Shown: positions 31,321 to 42,567 of the stretch, piece after piece | Position numbering within the stretch: the first letter of the stretch is position 1 | Layout: each line of letters opens with the position of its first letter | NCBI GenBank assembly: GCA_037355855.1 | Contig: CM074765.1 | Coordinates: forward strand, 1,488,001-1,552,000 | Length of the DNA: 64,000 nt | Direction of reading: 5' to 3' | From: Pseudo-nitzschia pungens | Lineage: Eukaryota; Bacillariophyta; Bacillariophyceae; Bacillariales; Bacillariaceae | Position numbers and translations under genes: made by a program | Notes under the pieces: model-generated | Told to the model about the DNA's origin: nothing | Seen by the model: only the letters and a program-made list of their open reading frames with translations | Databases searched by the model: none

Positions 31321-33093
31321 ATGGCGGGCCAAACCGTGGTATCTCGGAACAAAAAGCTTCCATCGCCGTCGGCCCCGGTGAAGAATCCCTTTCGGGGGAG
31401 GCATCGATTCCGCTGGAACGCCTCCTCCTCACCGCGTTCCGGTGCCATGTCCCTGTTGGCGTTCCTGGTGTGCGTTTGGACGGTGTGGACGTGGAAGGTA
31501 TCCATCTTTGGTTTGCCGGAAAGCAGCAGCAGCAACAACAACAACAACAACAACAACGGCCTCGAGATCGCTCGGGTGGTGCCCCCAGACTCGCAGCTCC
31601 ACCTCCGCCCGGCGTACCTGACCGACGACGGAATCGAGGACGAGGACGACTCCACCGACGATGGGGGTAGCGACGAAGAAGATGAAGCGACCGAGAAGGC
31701 AGATACCGCCACGGTTGCGGAGGAAGAGGGAGATGCCACGGAGGCGCCGAACGACAAGGACGAAAACGATAGCAAAAACGATAGCAAAAACGATAGCAAA
31801 AACGATCCGGCAAAGAAGGACGACGCGAACGATGCTGCCGCCAATGCCAAAGACAGGGATTCCAACAACAAACCCGAGAGCGTCGTAGAGGAGAAACAGG
31901 TACGTCGTCCTCATTCTCCGAAATCACGATCCCAATCCCAATCCACGGTGTTTCGAAACGTCAAGATTCCGAGGAATCTGATTTTCACGCACTACAAAAA
32001 CTTGCTGGACCTTTTGCCCCCTTCGGACGACAAAACTTCTGACGTCGCTGCCGCAAACCCTTCTAATGTCGCTGCTGCTTCGGACTTTCCAATCACGCCA
32101 GAAAAACTGGAGGAATTGACCCTGGCCGTCAACGTTCGGCACTCGATCGACGTGCACACAAACGCGAACACAAACGCAAACGCAAACACGAAGGCAAACA
32201 CGCACAACCGCACCCACCCTCCGCTCAGGGTCCTCTTTTGGAACGACCGGGACTGCATCGACTCGCTCGAGCGCACGCGGCCGGGACTCGTTCCGTATTT
32301 TCGAACCGAACCGGAGGGAATGTACAAGGCGGACGTTTGCCGCGGGACGGCCCTGCTGGAGCACGGCGGGTTTTACCTGGACGTCGACGTGGGGGTCCGG
32401 CACGATCTCTGGGAGGACCTGAGGGAGGACACGGAATTCGTGACGGCCCGGGTCCACTCGGCGTCCAACTGGGTCGGGAGGGGCTTTTTCCAGGCCGTTG
32501 TCGGGGCGGCGCCCCGAAGTCCCGTCCTGGAGCGCTATCTGGAACTCTTTGAGAAGCACTACAACGGGACGAGGCGCGTTGCCAAGGGACCCCTGGGGGT
32601 TCTCTTGCTCTACGAGGCCTGGGAGCAGGTCCTGGGCGAGGCCGAGGCGAATGAAAATGCCAACTCCAATACAAATGCCAATGCCAATCCGTCCGTTCCC
32701 ACGGAACTCTACCAGGAATTGCTCTACAGCGAGCACGGGCCTCTCAACACCGGCCCCAACAAGGGCGCGGTGGTGCCGGCGCCGACCTGGGGAAAGCGAC
32801 GGGCCTGCCACTTTTTGGTGGCCGCGATGGCGAACCATCCTTCGGAGCAACCCGCCGAAGTCGTGCTCGAACCGCCCCGGAGGTCCGGTGCGGCGAAGGC
32901 AGCGGCAGCCCGGCCCGTTATGGAGCTGCGGATTCCGGTCCTGAGCCGGATCCCGGGGAGCCGCATGTGCGTGGAACCATTCGAGGCGAACGCAAAAGCG
33001 GACGCCGGAGACAAAGCGAACGATAAGGCGCATTCCAGCAGCGATCAACGCCGTCGGATCGAGTCGATGAGGTGGTGGGAACGCACCACCTGA
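31321..33093 (+). CDS. Type II membrane glycosyltransferase with DXD sugar-binding motif (Och1/Gly_transf_sug type)
   Basis: The single-exon gene encodes 590 residues. A short cytosolic N-terminus precedes one hydrophobic segment (MSLLAFLVCVWTVWTW, residues about 43-58), the type II topology of Golgi enzymes. A long acidic stem with poly-Asn and KNDS repeats runs to about residue 250. The catalytic part begins at RVLFWNDRDCIDSL. It contains ADVCRGTALLEHGGFYLDVDVG, the hallmark of the sugar-binding DXD family, with the DXD at about 354-356. GRGFFQAVVGAAPRSPVLERYL and GPLGVLLLYEAW follow as in that family. It should transfer a hexose from a nucleotide sugar onto a glycan in the Golgi; donor and acceptor are unknown. 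An ANANANT insert interrupts the C-terminal half. Confidence 0.85.
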   Translation: MAGQTVVSRNKKLPSPSAPVKNPFRGRHRFRWNASSSPRSGAMSLLAFLVCVWTVWTWKVSIFGLPESSSSNNNNNNNNGLEIARVVPPDSQLHLRPAYLTDDGIEDEDDSTDDGGSDEEDEATEKADTATVAEEEGDATEAPNDKDENDSKNDSKNDSKNDPAKKDDANDAAANAKDRDSNNKPESVVEEKQVRRPHSPKSRSQSQSTVFRNVKIPRNLIFTHYKNLLDLLPPSDDKTSDVAAANPSNVAAASDFPITPEKLEELTLAVNVRHSIDVHTNANTNANANTKANTHNRTHPPLRVLFWNDRDCIDSLERTRPGLVPYFRTEPEGMYKADVCRGTALLEHGGFYLDVDVGVRHDLWEDLREDTEFVTARVHSASNWVGRGFFQAVVGAAPRSPVLERYLELFEKHYNGTRRVAKGPLGVLLLYEAWEQVLGEAEANENANSNTNANANPSVPTELYQELLYSEHGPLNTGPNKGAVVPAPTWGKRRACHFLVAAMANHPSEQPAEVVLEPPRRSGAAKAAAARPVMELRIPVLSRIPGSRMCVEPFEANAKADAGDKANDKAHSSSDQRRRIESMRWWERTT

Positions 33094-33689
33094 GAGAGCC
33101 AGAGCCTCGTGCTGGTTGGGTCGTGGATTGATTGATTGATCGGTTGGTTGGTTGGTTGGTGGGAGTGCGAATGGAAACGCCTTTCAAACCTGCGTGAATG
33201 AAGGAAGGAAGGAAAGAATCCATGACTGAAGGAATCAATGCATGCATGCATGTGTGTGTGTGTGGCCCGCAAGGCCGGTCGTTTGCAGCAAATCAGCGAG
33301 TCATTCTTTCGTTTCGTTTCGTTTCGTTTCGTTTCATCGTAGCCGGGTAGCAACCACGGTGCAAGAGCGCTGTGGATGCCGGGGGATGATCCGAAAGAGT
33401 TGCCCGCGGAGCAACGAAATGGGTGTGGTGGACACGGAGAACAATCCAATCCCCGGAACATTCCAAAGATCAAACCAAAAGACGAACACTTTGCTGCTGC
33501 GGATTCATTCTGCCGCACGGTAGAAGAAAAAAGGAGGATCGCCAAAACACATCAATCCGTCCATCAATTGTTCCGAAAAGAACCGCAAAAGAAGGTCGTT
33601 CGACGGACCGATGGAATGGCTTCGCTTTTGGTTCCTTCCGCAAAGGTGGATCCTTCGGAACGACCCCACCACAAGGCAACTCTAGTAGT
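33094..33689. other. Intergenic region 3' of the glycosyltransferase gene
   Basis: No supported gene occurs. Simple repeats are prominent: GATT/GGTT tracts at 33125-33162, a CATG-GT tract at 33240-33265 and TTTCG units at about 33308-33336. A 123-codon frame at 33376-33747 has no recognisable domain and runs into a dispersed repeat. Confidence 0.5.
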
Positions 33690-34180
33690 AATGAAAATTG
33701 AAGTACTACTACCAACAATCCTGTTAGCACCACTCCAAGCACGGTGAACTTCACATATCATGAACTAGAATTCAGTAACAGTGAAATGGAATGCAACGTT
33801 GTATCGATAGATGTATCCTGCTATGATAATAGCTACTACTAGTACTTTTTGAATGATCCATTCGGTGTGATGCCTGATTCAGTAACAGCAGCATCATGCA
33901 CAGTGTAAAACTATACCCTGTGCTACTATCAGTGCTGGAGCTAGGAGGGGGATCTTCGGTATGATGCTGCTAGGTCACTGAGTAGAGATCATTACCAGAG
34001 CTACATACCCTCTAGACTCTAGCAACGGGACCATGTGATATGATGACCACAGCATAGTAGGGTGCTGGTGGGCCCCACCAAACAGGTGGGATCTGCTGGT
34101 GCACACCACCAGGAGCCAGCACTACAAGAAACCCTAGCTGCTAGTCGTGGCACCCAAGCATCCAGCAACATTTTACAGTG
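33690..34180. repeat. Dispersed non-coding repeat, copy 1
   Basis: This stretch shares many blocks in the same order with about 39655-40150, such as CAATGATCCTGTTAG-like, TCACTGAGTA, TTACCAGAGCTAC, CATACCCT, CTAGCAAC.GGACCATATGA and GCACCCAAGCATCCAGCA. There is no ORF and no clear terminal repeat. It is probably an old transposon family of unknown class. Confidence 0.55.
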
Positions 34181-34816
34181 ACAAGGGAATGAATCAGCAG
34201 TGTGGCGCAGTTCTTCCGAACTCGCTGCTGTAACCAACCTTATACGGTACTGCAGTAGCGCTCTTGTTGCTGCTGCTGCTGCTGCTGCTGCAAGCAAGAA
34301 GCAGCAACGAGAAGGAGTGTTCCACGAAAATCCGAAGAGTCTCATGCTGGTGTTGGTGACTGACAGACATTCACAACGTACGATGCAAGGACCTCTGAAA
34401 CGTACAGGTACTATTCATCTCAAAAAAAACGTACAACGCACGGAGCAGGTAAGGACCTTACCCTACTCTTCTACGGTACGGTGAGGTACTCGTAATGATA
34501 TCGCATGTCCCCGCGTACGAGTAAGGTCTTACGGTACCTGTACTAACCTTACCAAAAGTCGATGTGGAAATTGGAGGAAATGTGTCTGATCGTTGATGTA
34601 CGGTAATCTTACATAATCTTGCTCCATGCGAATACAACGTGTTGAGCACAGATACCGTACAGGACTTGTTGTAGGTAATTGCATTTCGCACCTACAGTAG
34701 TTCCGTTGAGGCAATCACTCCACTGGCTCAATCACCGAAACCCTCTTTGACCCGTTCCTCCGTTTGCGGAAAAGCCAAAGAACACCGAAAGCACCGCGGG
34801 ACCGGAGCTCGACAGC
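34181..34816 (+). other. Intergenic region upstream of the eIF2B delta gene
   Basis: No gene is evident. A (CTG)n run lies at about 34267-34291 and GTAAGGTCTTACGGTACC-type motifs at 34440-34690. The last 100 bp are the presumed eIF2B delta leader. Confidence 0.5.
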
Positions 34817-35652
34817 ATGACGGTGGAGACAACTCCCCCTCCGACATCCGCGGAGGCCGGCGGCGCCGACGCCGACGCCCCGAAGAAGAAAAAGGACAAG
34901 AAACCGCCTCCGGGATTGGTCATCCCGCCCAAACGTCCCAAGCTGACGAAAGCCGAACGCCGGGCGCTCCAGGAACAACAACGAGCGGCCAAGGCGGCCG
35001 CCCAGGGTGGAAAGGGAGGAAAGCAACTCCAGCCGACCCCGAAGAAGCACGTCCTGGCGGCGCAGCAGCAGCAGCAGCAACAGAAACCGAAACAAGCCGA
35101 GAGCAAATCCGGATCCTCCGGCGACGGCGAAAAGCAGTCCGGGGGAAAAGCCAACAAGAGCGACGGCGGGAACGGCAGCCAAAACAAGCGAAACGATTCT
35201 CTGGATCTCTTTTCTCATTTGCCGCAATACAAAGGTGAGTCGGTCGGTGCCTTTCGACCCGGGCGTTCCGCGGGAACGCGTAGCGCGCGACGGTCGGATT
35301 TTACCGGTTTCGGTTTCGATCGCAACGCCGCGTGTTTTCCTTTTCGTTCGCGGTTCTGATGATTTTGTTGATTCCCGTACCCGTACCGCGCGTGGTGGAA
35401 CTCGTTATTATTATTTGTTCGCAAAGAAATGCCCGACCCGTACGCTCCGGAATACACCGAGACGCTGCATCCGGATGTCATCGAGCTCGGATTGAAGTAC
35501 GCCTCGGGAGAAATCCAGGGGGACAACGAGCGGTGTCGATCCATGATGCAAGTCTTTTTGCAGGTCTTGAAAGACTACGTTCCACCGACGACCGAGTCGG
35601 CCTCGTCCGATGCATCTTCCACATCCAACAAAAGCAACAACAACAACAACAA

Positions 35653-35688
<36 letters not shown>

Positions 35689-36583
35689 AAACGCAAACGA
35701 GGAAGATTTTCGCCATCACTTTGATCACCAGGTTCTGAAACCCAGTTTCCAGTTCTGGACGGTCGAGTGCCGGCCCCACAGCGTTTCGATGGGGAATGCC
35801 TTTACCTTTCTGAAAACGGCCGTGGCATCCCTGGACCGAGACGTTTCCCTGGAGGACGCCAAGAGCGAGCTGGAGGAGACCATCGAGCGCTACCTGCAGG
35901 AGCGACTGGAGTATGCCGATCGCGCCATTGCGCAGCACGCCCTGACCAAGATCCACGACGGGGACATCCTGCTGACCTTTGGCCACACCGAGGCCATCGA
36001 CGTCCTGCTGCGGACGGCGCACGAGGAGAGGATCGACTTTTACGTCTGGGTCGTCGACGCCCGGCCGGGTGCGGACGGCAAGAAACTCCTGCGGAGCCTG
36101 CGGGAGGTGGGCATCCCCTGCGGGTACATCCGGCTCAATGCGCTGACGTACGTCATGCAGCAGGTGACCAAGGTATTTGTGGGCGCGAGCGCCCTGCTGG
36201 TGAACGGAAGCATCTACGGAACGATCGGCACGGCCTGCGTCGCCCTGCTGGCCAAGAGCCACCACGTTCCCGTCCTGGTGTGCTGCGAAACCTACAAGAT
36301 TTCCAACAAGGTCCAGCTGGAATCGATCACCCAGAACGAGCTCGGAAATCCCAACGATCTGCTGCTGCCGGCCAACAACTCTTTCGACAAGGAAAACGGC
36401 GGCGGCGGCGGAAGCGGAAGCAATTCGTCGGGGCAACCCAATCTCAAGGCCGCCAATCTGCTGTACGACGTAACTCCCGATAAATTCGTGAGCGGAATCA
36501 TCACCGAACTGGGGATCATTCCGCCCACGAGCGTGGCGGTCCTGCTGCGGGAAATGAACATGTCCAACGATAGGGCGTACTAG
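34817..36583 (+). CDS. EIF2B4: Translation initiation factor eIF2B subunit delta
   Basis: Exons 34817-35234 and 35427-36583 encode 524 residues. The 192-bp intron (GTGAGT...GCAAAG) joins LFSHLPQYK to EMPDPYAPEYTETLHPDVI. eIF2B is the guanine-nucleotide exchange factor for eIF2; delta belongs to its regulatory alpha-beta-delta core. The N-terminus is Lys/Gln-rich with PPKRPKLTKAERRALQEQQRAAKAA, the usual charged extension. HPDVIELGLKYASGEIQGDNERC matches the delta signature after the LFSHLP block. The Rossmann-like domain has GDILLTFGHTEAI, VVDARPGADGKKLL and ALLVNGSIYGTIGTA...VCCETYKI. It ends with YDVTPDKFVSGIITELGIIPPTSVAVLLRE. An Asn/Ser insert (residues about 210-235) and a Gly/Ser insert near 470 are low complexity. 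Confidence 0.92.
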
Positions 36584-37291
36584 CTAGAACTTTTTGAAAC
36601 ACGAACAAACAACACAACGCAACACAACGTGCGCCACTCCGTACACACACTCTTTGTCTCGTTGCCGCCGTGAGTTGCGTCCTCGCTTGCTCGTCATCGA
36701 GAAGCGGGTTTCGCAACCCAATTGAGGGCGATCCGAATGCAATGGTGTCTTGCGTGCGTGAAGTATTCCCAAAAGGGGATGTACGGTGCCGCTCGAATGT
36801 GGATTGGGGGAGTTGAGAGGTATGCAGCCTCGGCTATTATGAACTTTAACTTTATCCTCTACTTTAACAACTTATTGATGATTAGACAGAAAAATGTTTA
36901 TGTAATACAATGCATACGTCTAACATGAAAGGTGACGTAGGTATGCACACTCGGCTACCGTGCGTCGTATGCATCTGCTAGCGTGGCGGTTCAATGAATG
37001 ATAAGACCTCGGCGCTGTAGATTGCCGATCGCTCACGGGGACGATCGACTAAGTGAAAACCCACTATGACCGACCATTCCCGGGATTCGCCGGAAGAGAG
37101 GCGAACGAAGGTCGTTGCATGTTCGTTGCAACATCTGTGACGGAGGGAACGGGGAAAAGCGAGGGAAAAGAATGCAATGCAATTGGGTTTTGTGAGGTCA
37201 CGTGCGATTGAAGGAATGAATGAATGAATGAATGAATCAGTGAACGAATGCATCGGAACGATTTCGCGTGGGAATGGAACATTCGCGTTTG
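36584..37291. other. Tail-to-tail spacer between eIF2B delta and the Pro-Thr gene
   Basis: No gene is seen. The spacer holds the 3' UTRs, AT-rich sequence at 36835-36900, and a GAAT repeat at about 37212-37238. Confidence 0.6.
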
Positions 37292-37294
37292 TTA

Positions 37295-37332
<38 letters not shown>

Positions 37333-38335
37333 TGAAGCACGTACATTCGAGGGCGGCTGGTGTCGGCAACGCTTTTCCTTCTTCCCTTGACACAGCGGGA
37401 ACGGGTCCGAGCACCAGGTACTGAATTCCGACCGGAGTTGGTTTGATGGTGGGACCCTGGGTGGGTGGAAGCGTTGGAACAACAATGTCGGCTCTCACGG
37501 GGGTGGGAGAGAGCGTTACCGGTAGGGTGGGAGCGGCGGTCCGCGGGACGGTAGGGGAAAGAGTGAGGGGAGGGACGGGTGGCCCGGTGAGGGGCGTCTC
37601 GGGTGACCTCGTGAGGGGGGGAATCGTTGGGGTGGGAACGGGAGCGGTCGGAAGCTGGGGGTCGAAACCCGGCGGAAACGTAGGCGGAGGAATGGTAGGA
37701 GGGAGAGTGAACAGAGGAGGGGTGGGTGTCGAAGTTGTGGAGGCCGCAGTAGGAAACGGGGTTGTCGGAGTCGCAGAAGGCAGCGGGGTTGTCGGAGTGG
37801 CAGAAGGTAATGGGGTGGTTGGGGCTTGTGTTGGTGCTTTGGTTGGCGGTGAGGTTGGGCCGACCGTGGGCTTCTTTGTGGGAGCCGCCGTTGGATTTTG
37901 CGTGGGGCTGACTGTCGGAACATTCGTCGGGGATTGTGAGGGAGATCCCGTTGGTGCCTTTGTTGGCAACTTTGTGGGTGCTTTGGTGGGAGCCAGAGTC
38001 GGCGACTTTGTCGGTCCTTGGGTAGGAGTCTTAGTCGGTGCTTTGGTGGGAGCCTTTGTGGGAGTCTTTGTTGGCGCTGCCGTAGGGGCCTTCGTGGGTG
38101 CCGCAGTAGGATTCTTAGTTGGAGAAACAGTTGGGACTCGAGTTGGGTTCTTAGTTGGAGAAACAGTTGGGACTCGAGTTGGGCTCCTAGTGGGAGTGGC
38201 AGTCGGGGCCCGTGTTGGCACCCGGGTTGGGTTCTGAGTTGGGTTCTTTGTTGGTTCAGGTGTTTGTGCACCGATGCCGTCAAGGACGGACAAGCCCACC
38301 AAAATGGCAGGGAAAGACCACGTAGCGATTTTCAT
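37292..38335 (-). CDS. Secreted Pro-Thr repeat protein with terminal poly-Gln
   Basis: The 347-residue frame begins with a clear signal peptide (MKIATWSFPAILVGLSVLDGIGAQ). The mature region is built of xPT units, mostly spaced four residues (KNPT, APTKAPT, SPTKNPT), over about 200 residues. It then passes to LPSATPTTP blocks and Pro-rich sequence. Such Pro-Thr repeats are common in secreted and cell-surface proteins of diatoms and are likely O-glycosylated, so a wall or extracellular matrix role is an inference. The non-repetitive end includes IQYLVLGPVPAVSREEGK and two Cys, then 11-12 Gln from a CAG run. The CAG tract at the stop is prone to slippage and may be variable. No enzyme domain is present. 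Confidence 0.7.
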
Positions 38336-39654
38336 TGTTGTTATTCCGTTACTAACCGTTGCTAATACGTCGAGACAAAGATTCTTTAACTATTCAACAC
38401 TCAAAGCTTTGAGTTCTCTTTGCTGCTTGCGTTGTTGAAACGATGACAACGGTTTTACGTTTGCGTCGGACCTGAGCTTTCTATGTTTTGTGAACTAAGA
38501 CGTGATCAAGAATTGGGTCGTTTCCGCACCTCTGTTGTATGTGGGACCGATGATGCTATTGATATAATATGATGGCGATGTAACAGTTACGATAACGTTG
38601 GCAGGATAAAGGGGAGATGCAGAGAATTTGGCAGAAACCTTAACCAAATTAGCTCCTTCCAAAAGACTGGAAAACAAAAATCCTTACTATCAACAAAAAT
38701 GTTCCCCCGCGCCGGCGTCACAAGAGATTTCTTAGCCAAATTCTATTCGAGCTGAACACGGAAGCTCCTATGCAGACCTTTAAATAATAATACTTCGGTA
38801 ATTCAGGATGTGTCAATCAATACCATAGAGATTTCGGTGATCGTCATCACGACAAGATTCTTGGCTATAATATTTCTGGCGAGGCAATTTTTTGAGTTGG
38901 TTTTGTTCGCCGAAAAAGTTTTTGGTCAAATTCCTCTTAAACACGGATTTTGGTAATAAAAGTACACGGATTGCGTCGTCGATATCTCTTGCAATTAAGA
39001 ACGTACACACTATTGCTCATTGACTTTGTGACCGCTATCAATAATCAATACAGAGTGTGCGCGCCCTGAGAATACGATTAGTTAGATTGACGATATGCTT
39101 CGTTTTCATACGTACGGTATTACGGTGTGTAAAGCGAGATTGCAGAAGACATTACACGACGAGAAGATCTTGTTGTTTCTTGTTTCGGTCCCAATTGCTG
39201 AATCACCACTTCTATTGGTGCTAATACTACTAGTAGTACTACTACCAGTACTACAAGTACGTAATTAGTAATCACCACCGAAGACTGCTCTCTTTCTTCC
39301 CTTAAAAAAAGGAAGATGGCATGCTAATAGTATGTTTACTGGCACGTTGCATTGAAATACTACTGTACCCTACTAGTAGTACTACTCTACAAACTACATG
39401 TCGACTGCAAACTTGCCGGTGTGCTGCTTGTGAAATAACAACAAGAAATTGTTGGCTTAAGCAGCGGTGAACAAGGAGAATCATATCCCCGCAGATGTAG
39501 TAGTACTACTACTACTTGAACAAATAATGGTGTTACCTCTCCACAAGAAGAAAGCATCACCACCACCACCAGCCAGCATCATGGTGCGGCTGGCATATCG
39601 GAACCATGGCATGCTGGAAGCACACCATTTTTTAATGCAAGGAACCTTTTATGA
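38336..39654. other. Gene-poor AT-rich region upstream of the Pro-Thr gene
   Basis: No protein-like ORF was found on either strand. The first 200 bp are the presumed promoter of the minus-strand gene. From 39200 short ACTACTAGTAGT-like palindromes are frequent. Confidence 0.5.
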
Positions 39655-40150
39655 AAAATAAAGTATCACACCATCATCAACAATGATCCTGTTAGAACCG
39701 CGCCACGCACAATGAACTAGTAGTGTACAGATTACTATGAACTAGAATTGAGTTCATCAAATACACCAGCTTTGCATCAACAGATGCATCCGAGTAGCAA
39801 GTAGCTTGTACAGTGGAAAGATATACACTTTGTTAGTAGTACTAGCTGTGGTGGTGCTACTACTAGTAGTAGGGGGGATGTTCAGCAGTAGTATGATGGG
39901 TCACTGAGTAAGGATCTTTACCAGAGCTACTAGTACATACCCTAGCCCCTAGCAACAGGACCATATGATGATGTCAGCATGACCATACTAGCATATTACG
40001 ACAGGATGCTATGGGTGTGGTGCAAAACAGGATAATGTGGAGGAGGGTGGTGCTTAGTAGCAAGGGCAATTGACCCCAAAATCGGATCTGTATCGGAGCT
40101 AGTACAAACCCCAGCTGCTAGCACCCAAGCATCCAGCAGTACTAACAAGA
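39655..40150. repeat. Dispersed non-coding repeat, copy 2
   Basis: This is the partner of 33690-34180, in the same orientation and block order, with small insertions of ACTAGTAGT-like sequence. It is non-coding and its origin is unknown. Confidence 0.55.
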
Positions 40151-40287
40151 ACATGCTACAGGAGGGTGAAGGATTTGCATCATGCTACTACGAGCTAACA
40201 CTATTGTCTACAAGCTGTGCTACACGTACAAGCTATGAGTCTACAGTAAGGGTTTAGCAGCCAACCTCACCGAGACATCATAGACCA

Positions 40288-42124
40288 CAGTACATTTGCT
40301 ACACGTGCGTCAGCCGGTGAAGTTTCCACTAAAACCCAAAAAACACCCACACTGTCTCTGCGTCTGTCTGCCCACCATAATTTTGATCGATAGAGGTTTG
40401 AAATACCGGTAGAGGTTCGTTCGAAATCTCCGAGACGAATTTCGATCACTTTTTTTTCCTTCAGTCTTCTATTTGCAACAATAATAAAGACAAGTTGCTC
40501 TGTAACAAATAGACCACTTTAAACTTTAAACCACTAACAGCATCAACTACAAGCGTCCTTCTTTTTATAATAGAGCATTAGGAAGTGATCTGGTTGGAAT
40601 CAATGGTTCGGGGACAGAGATATTAATTTTCGCCGTAGTTTGGACCGGGGTAGTTTTTCGATCAAAATTTGCTGCTGCTTTGCCAGTTCGTTTCTCCAAA
40701 CCACAACGCCCAATCAATCCGCAACTTGGAGAGCTTATTGCTGTAATAGTGAAGATTGAGCCGCTGCAGTATCAGAATTAAGCTGGGGTTGGTTATGGAG
40801 CTAGGAGGGGGAGACAGGTCCCTATTCCTGTGGTTGTCGTAATAGAGTTTTTTTTGAGTTTTTTTACCTTTTTTTGTGGCCCGGTGTAAGAAAAGGTCGG
40901 GCGTGCAGACCTTGCCATTTCAGTCATTGGGTATAAATTAGTGTCCAAAGTGATGTGTTAGAGTCATTACAGTTAGACGAAACAGTCGAGCCTTTGCTGT
41001 TTCTCTAGCTCATAACCTGTCCCTGGAAACCCGGTGAGGTTGGCCGCTAAACCCTTAAAAGGTTTACTAACAAGAAGTTATCACGCTACAGGTGCCGTAG
41101 TCCCATGGGGTACGAGTTTAGTAAGCAAAGTGACCGGGTTTTTGGTGTCAGGTTATGAGCCAGAGCAACAGCAACAGGTCGTCTGTTTTTGGTAACTGTA
41201 ACCATTCAAACAGCACACCTTGGACACTAATTTATACCCGATGAGAGAAATGGCAAGGTCACGAGCTTTCGAACGGTACCCAACATGACTTGTATTGCGC
41301 GCCAGGCCTTTTCGTACACCAGGCCACAAAATGAGGTCAAAAATTCGAAAAAAACTCCATTTCAACAACCACACCACTAAGAGCTGTCACCCCCCCCCCC
41401 TATCTCCATAACCAGCCCCGGCTTAATTCTGATATTACAGGGGCTCCATCTTTACGATAACAGCAACAAGCTCTCCAAGTTGCGGATTGATTGGGCGTTG
41501 TGGTTCGGAGAAACGAACTGGCAAAGCAGCAGCAAAAATCGCATCTTTTTTTGGTCCGAAAAACTACCCCGGTCCAAACTACGGCGAAAATTAATAACTC
41601 CTCCCCCGCTTGACAAATTCCAACCGGACCACTTCGGAGACCTCTATTATATCAAGATAGACAAGGCCTCCAATTTGCGGATCGATTGGACGAGTTGTTT
41701 TGGAGAAACGGACTGTACACTGAGCAACACCCCCCTAAAATACAGCAAGGGAATACAGGTGAAACTACGGTGAAAATTAATATATCCTCCCCCTCTTCAC
41801 TGATTCGAACCGGAACGCTTCGAACAGCTCTACTATATAAAGAAGGACAACCCCTCCAATTTGTGCATCGATCTAATGGTTTAAAGTGGTCTATTGTTAC
41901 AGAGAGACATGCCTTTGTTATTAGTGTTCTTGCAAATAAAATGCGATCGAAGCAAAAAAAAGTGATCGAAATTTCGTCTCGGAGATTTCGAACCTCTATT
42001 CGAACTTTCCAACCTCTATTTCGAACCTCTACGTGGAAGTCTTACAGAGACTGTGACAGGATCGAGGCATATAGAGTTTTTTGCGCTAAAACTACCGGCT
42101 GACGCACGTGTAGAAAATGTACTG
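40288..42124. repeat. Large foldback (palindromic) repeat
   Basis: The left end CAGTACATTTGCTACACGTG and the right end, reversed, CAGTACATTTTCTACACGTG are matched through long diverged arms. Examples are GCGTCAGCCGG at both ends, CCTCTA..TTCGAAATCTCCGAGACGAA, the GTTTGGACC.GGGTAGTTTTTCG block, AATCCGCAACTTGGAGAGC, and near the centre ATAAATTAGTGTCCAAAG and CTCATAACCTG. The centre is near 41085. The right arm is longer because a block near 41640-41880 appears duplicated. A further piece of the central sequence recurs at 42135-42200. No ORF with a known domain lies inside, so this looks like a foldback transposon or a head-to-head repeat pair. Confidence 0.7.
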
Positions 42125-42567
42125 GTTCTACTGGTGACACGGTCACTTTGCTTACTAAACTCGTAATTACCGCACGATCATGCTACTCCCATGGGGTAAC
42201 CTTACCCATATTCCCCGTTGTTTCAACAACAGCGAAATCCGAACCGTTTGAGGAATGAATCAATCATCATTATCACAGCCCCAATACTTATGCCCAAGTC
42301 CTTCGCCTGTGTCTGAATACTGAATACAGAATACAAAGCGCTACTTGGTACGCAACAAGATGAAAGATGTTGACCCATCAACCATGATGAGAAGTTAGAT
42401 TTACCATACGGTAACCTTACGGTAACGTTACCGGTAGCATCTCTCAAAACAATTTTGATACGAATGAATCATTCACTTCGGTGCTGTAGTTGCTACCAGA
42501 TACAAGCATCGATGCCCCAAACGCTTTTTTCTTCCATGCTGTCATTATTATTTTTTTGGTTCCAAAC
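42125..42567. other. 5' flank of the DUF2817 gene
   Basis: The left half carries a fragment of the neighbouring foldback (42135-42200). The rest is AT-rich with GGTAACCTTACGGTAACGTT motifs near 42409-42436. The hydrolase frame is open from a TTG at 42490, but the first in-frame ATG is 42568. Confidence 0.5.

Noticed and set aside
33376..33747. 123-codon ORF as a gene
   Set aside because: No domain, unusual composition, and its 3' third lies in a dispersed repeat.
37440..38240. Long plus-strand frame opposite the Pro-Thr gene (GVGGSVG... repeats)
   Set aside because: It is the antisense reading of the repeat; the minus frame has a clear signal peptide and start.
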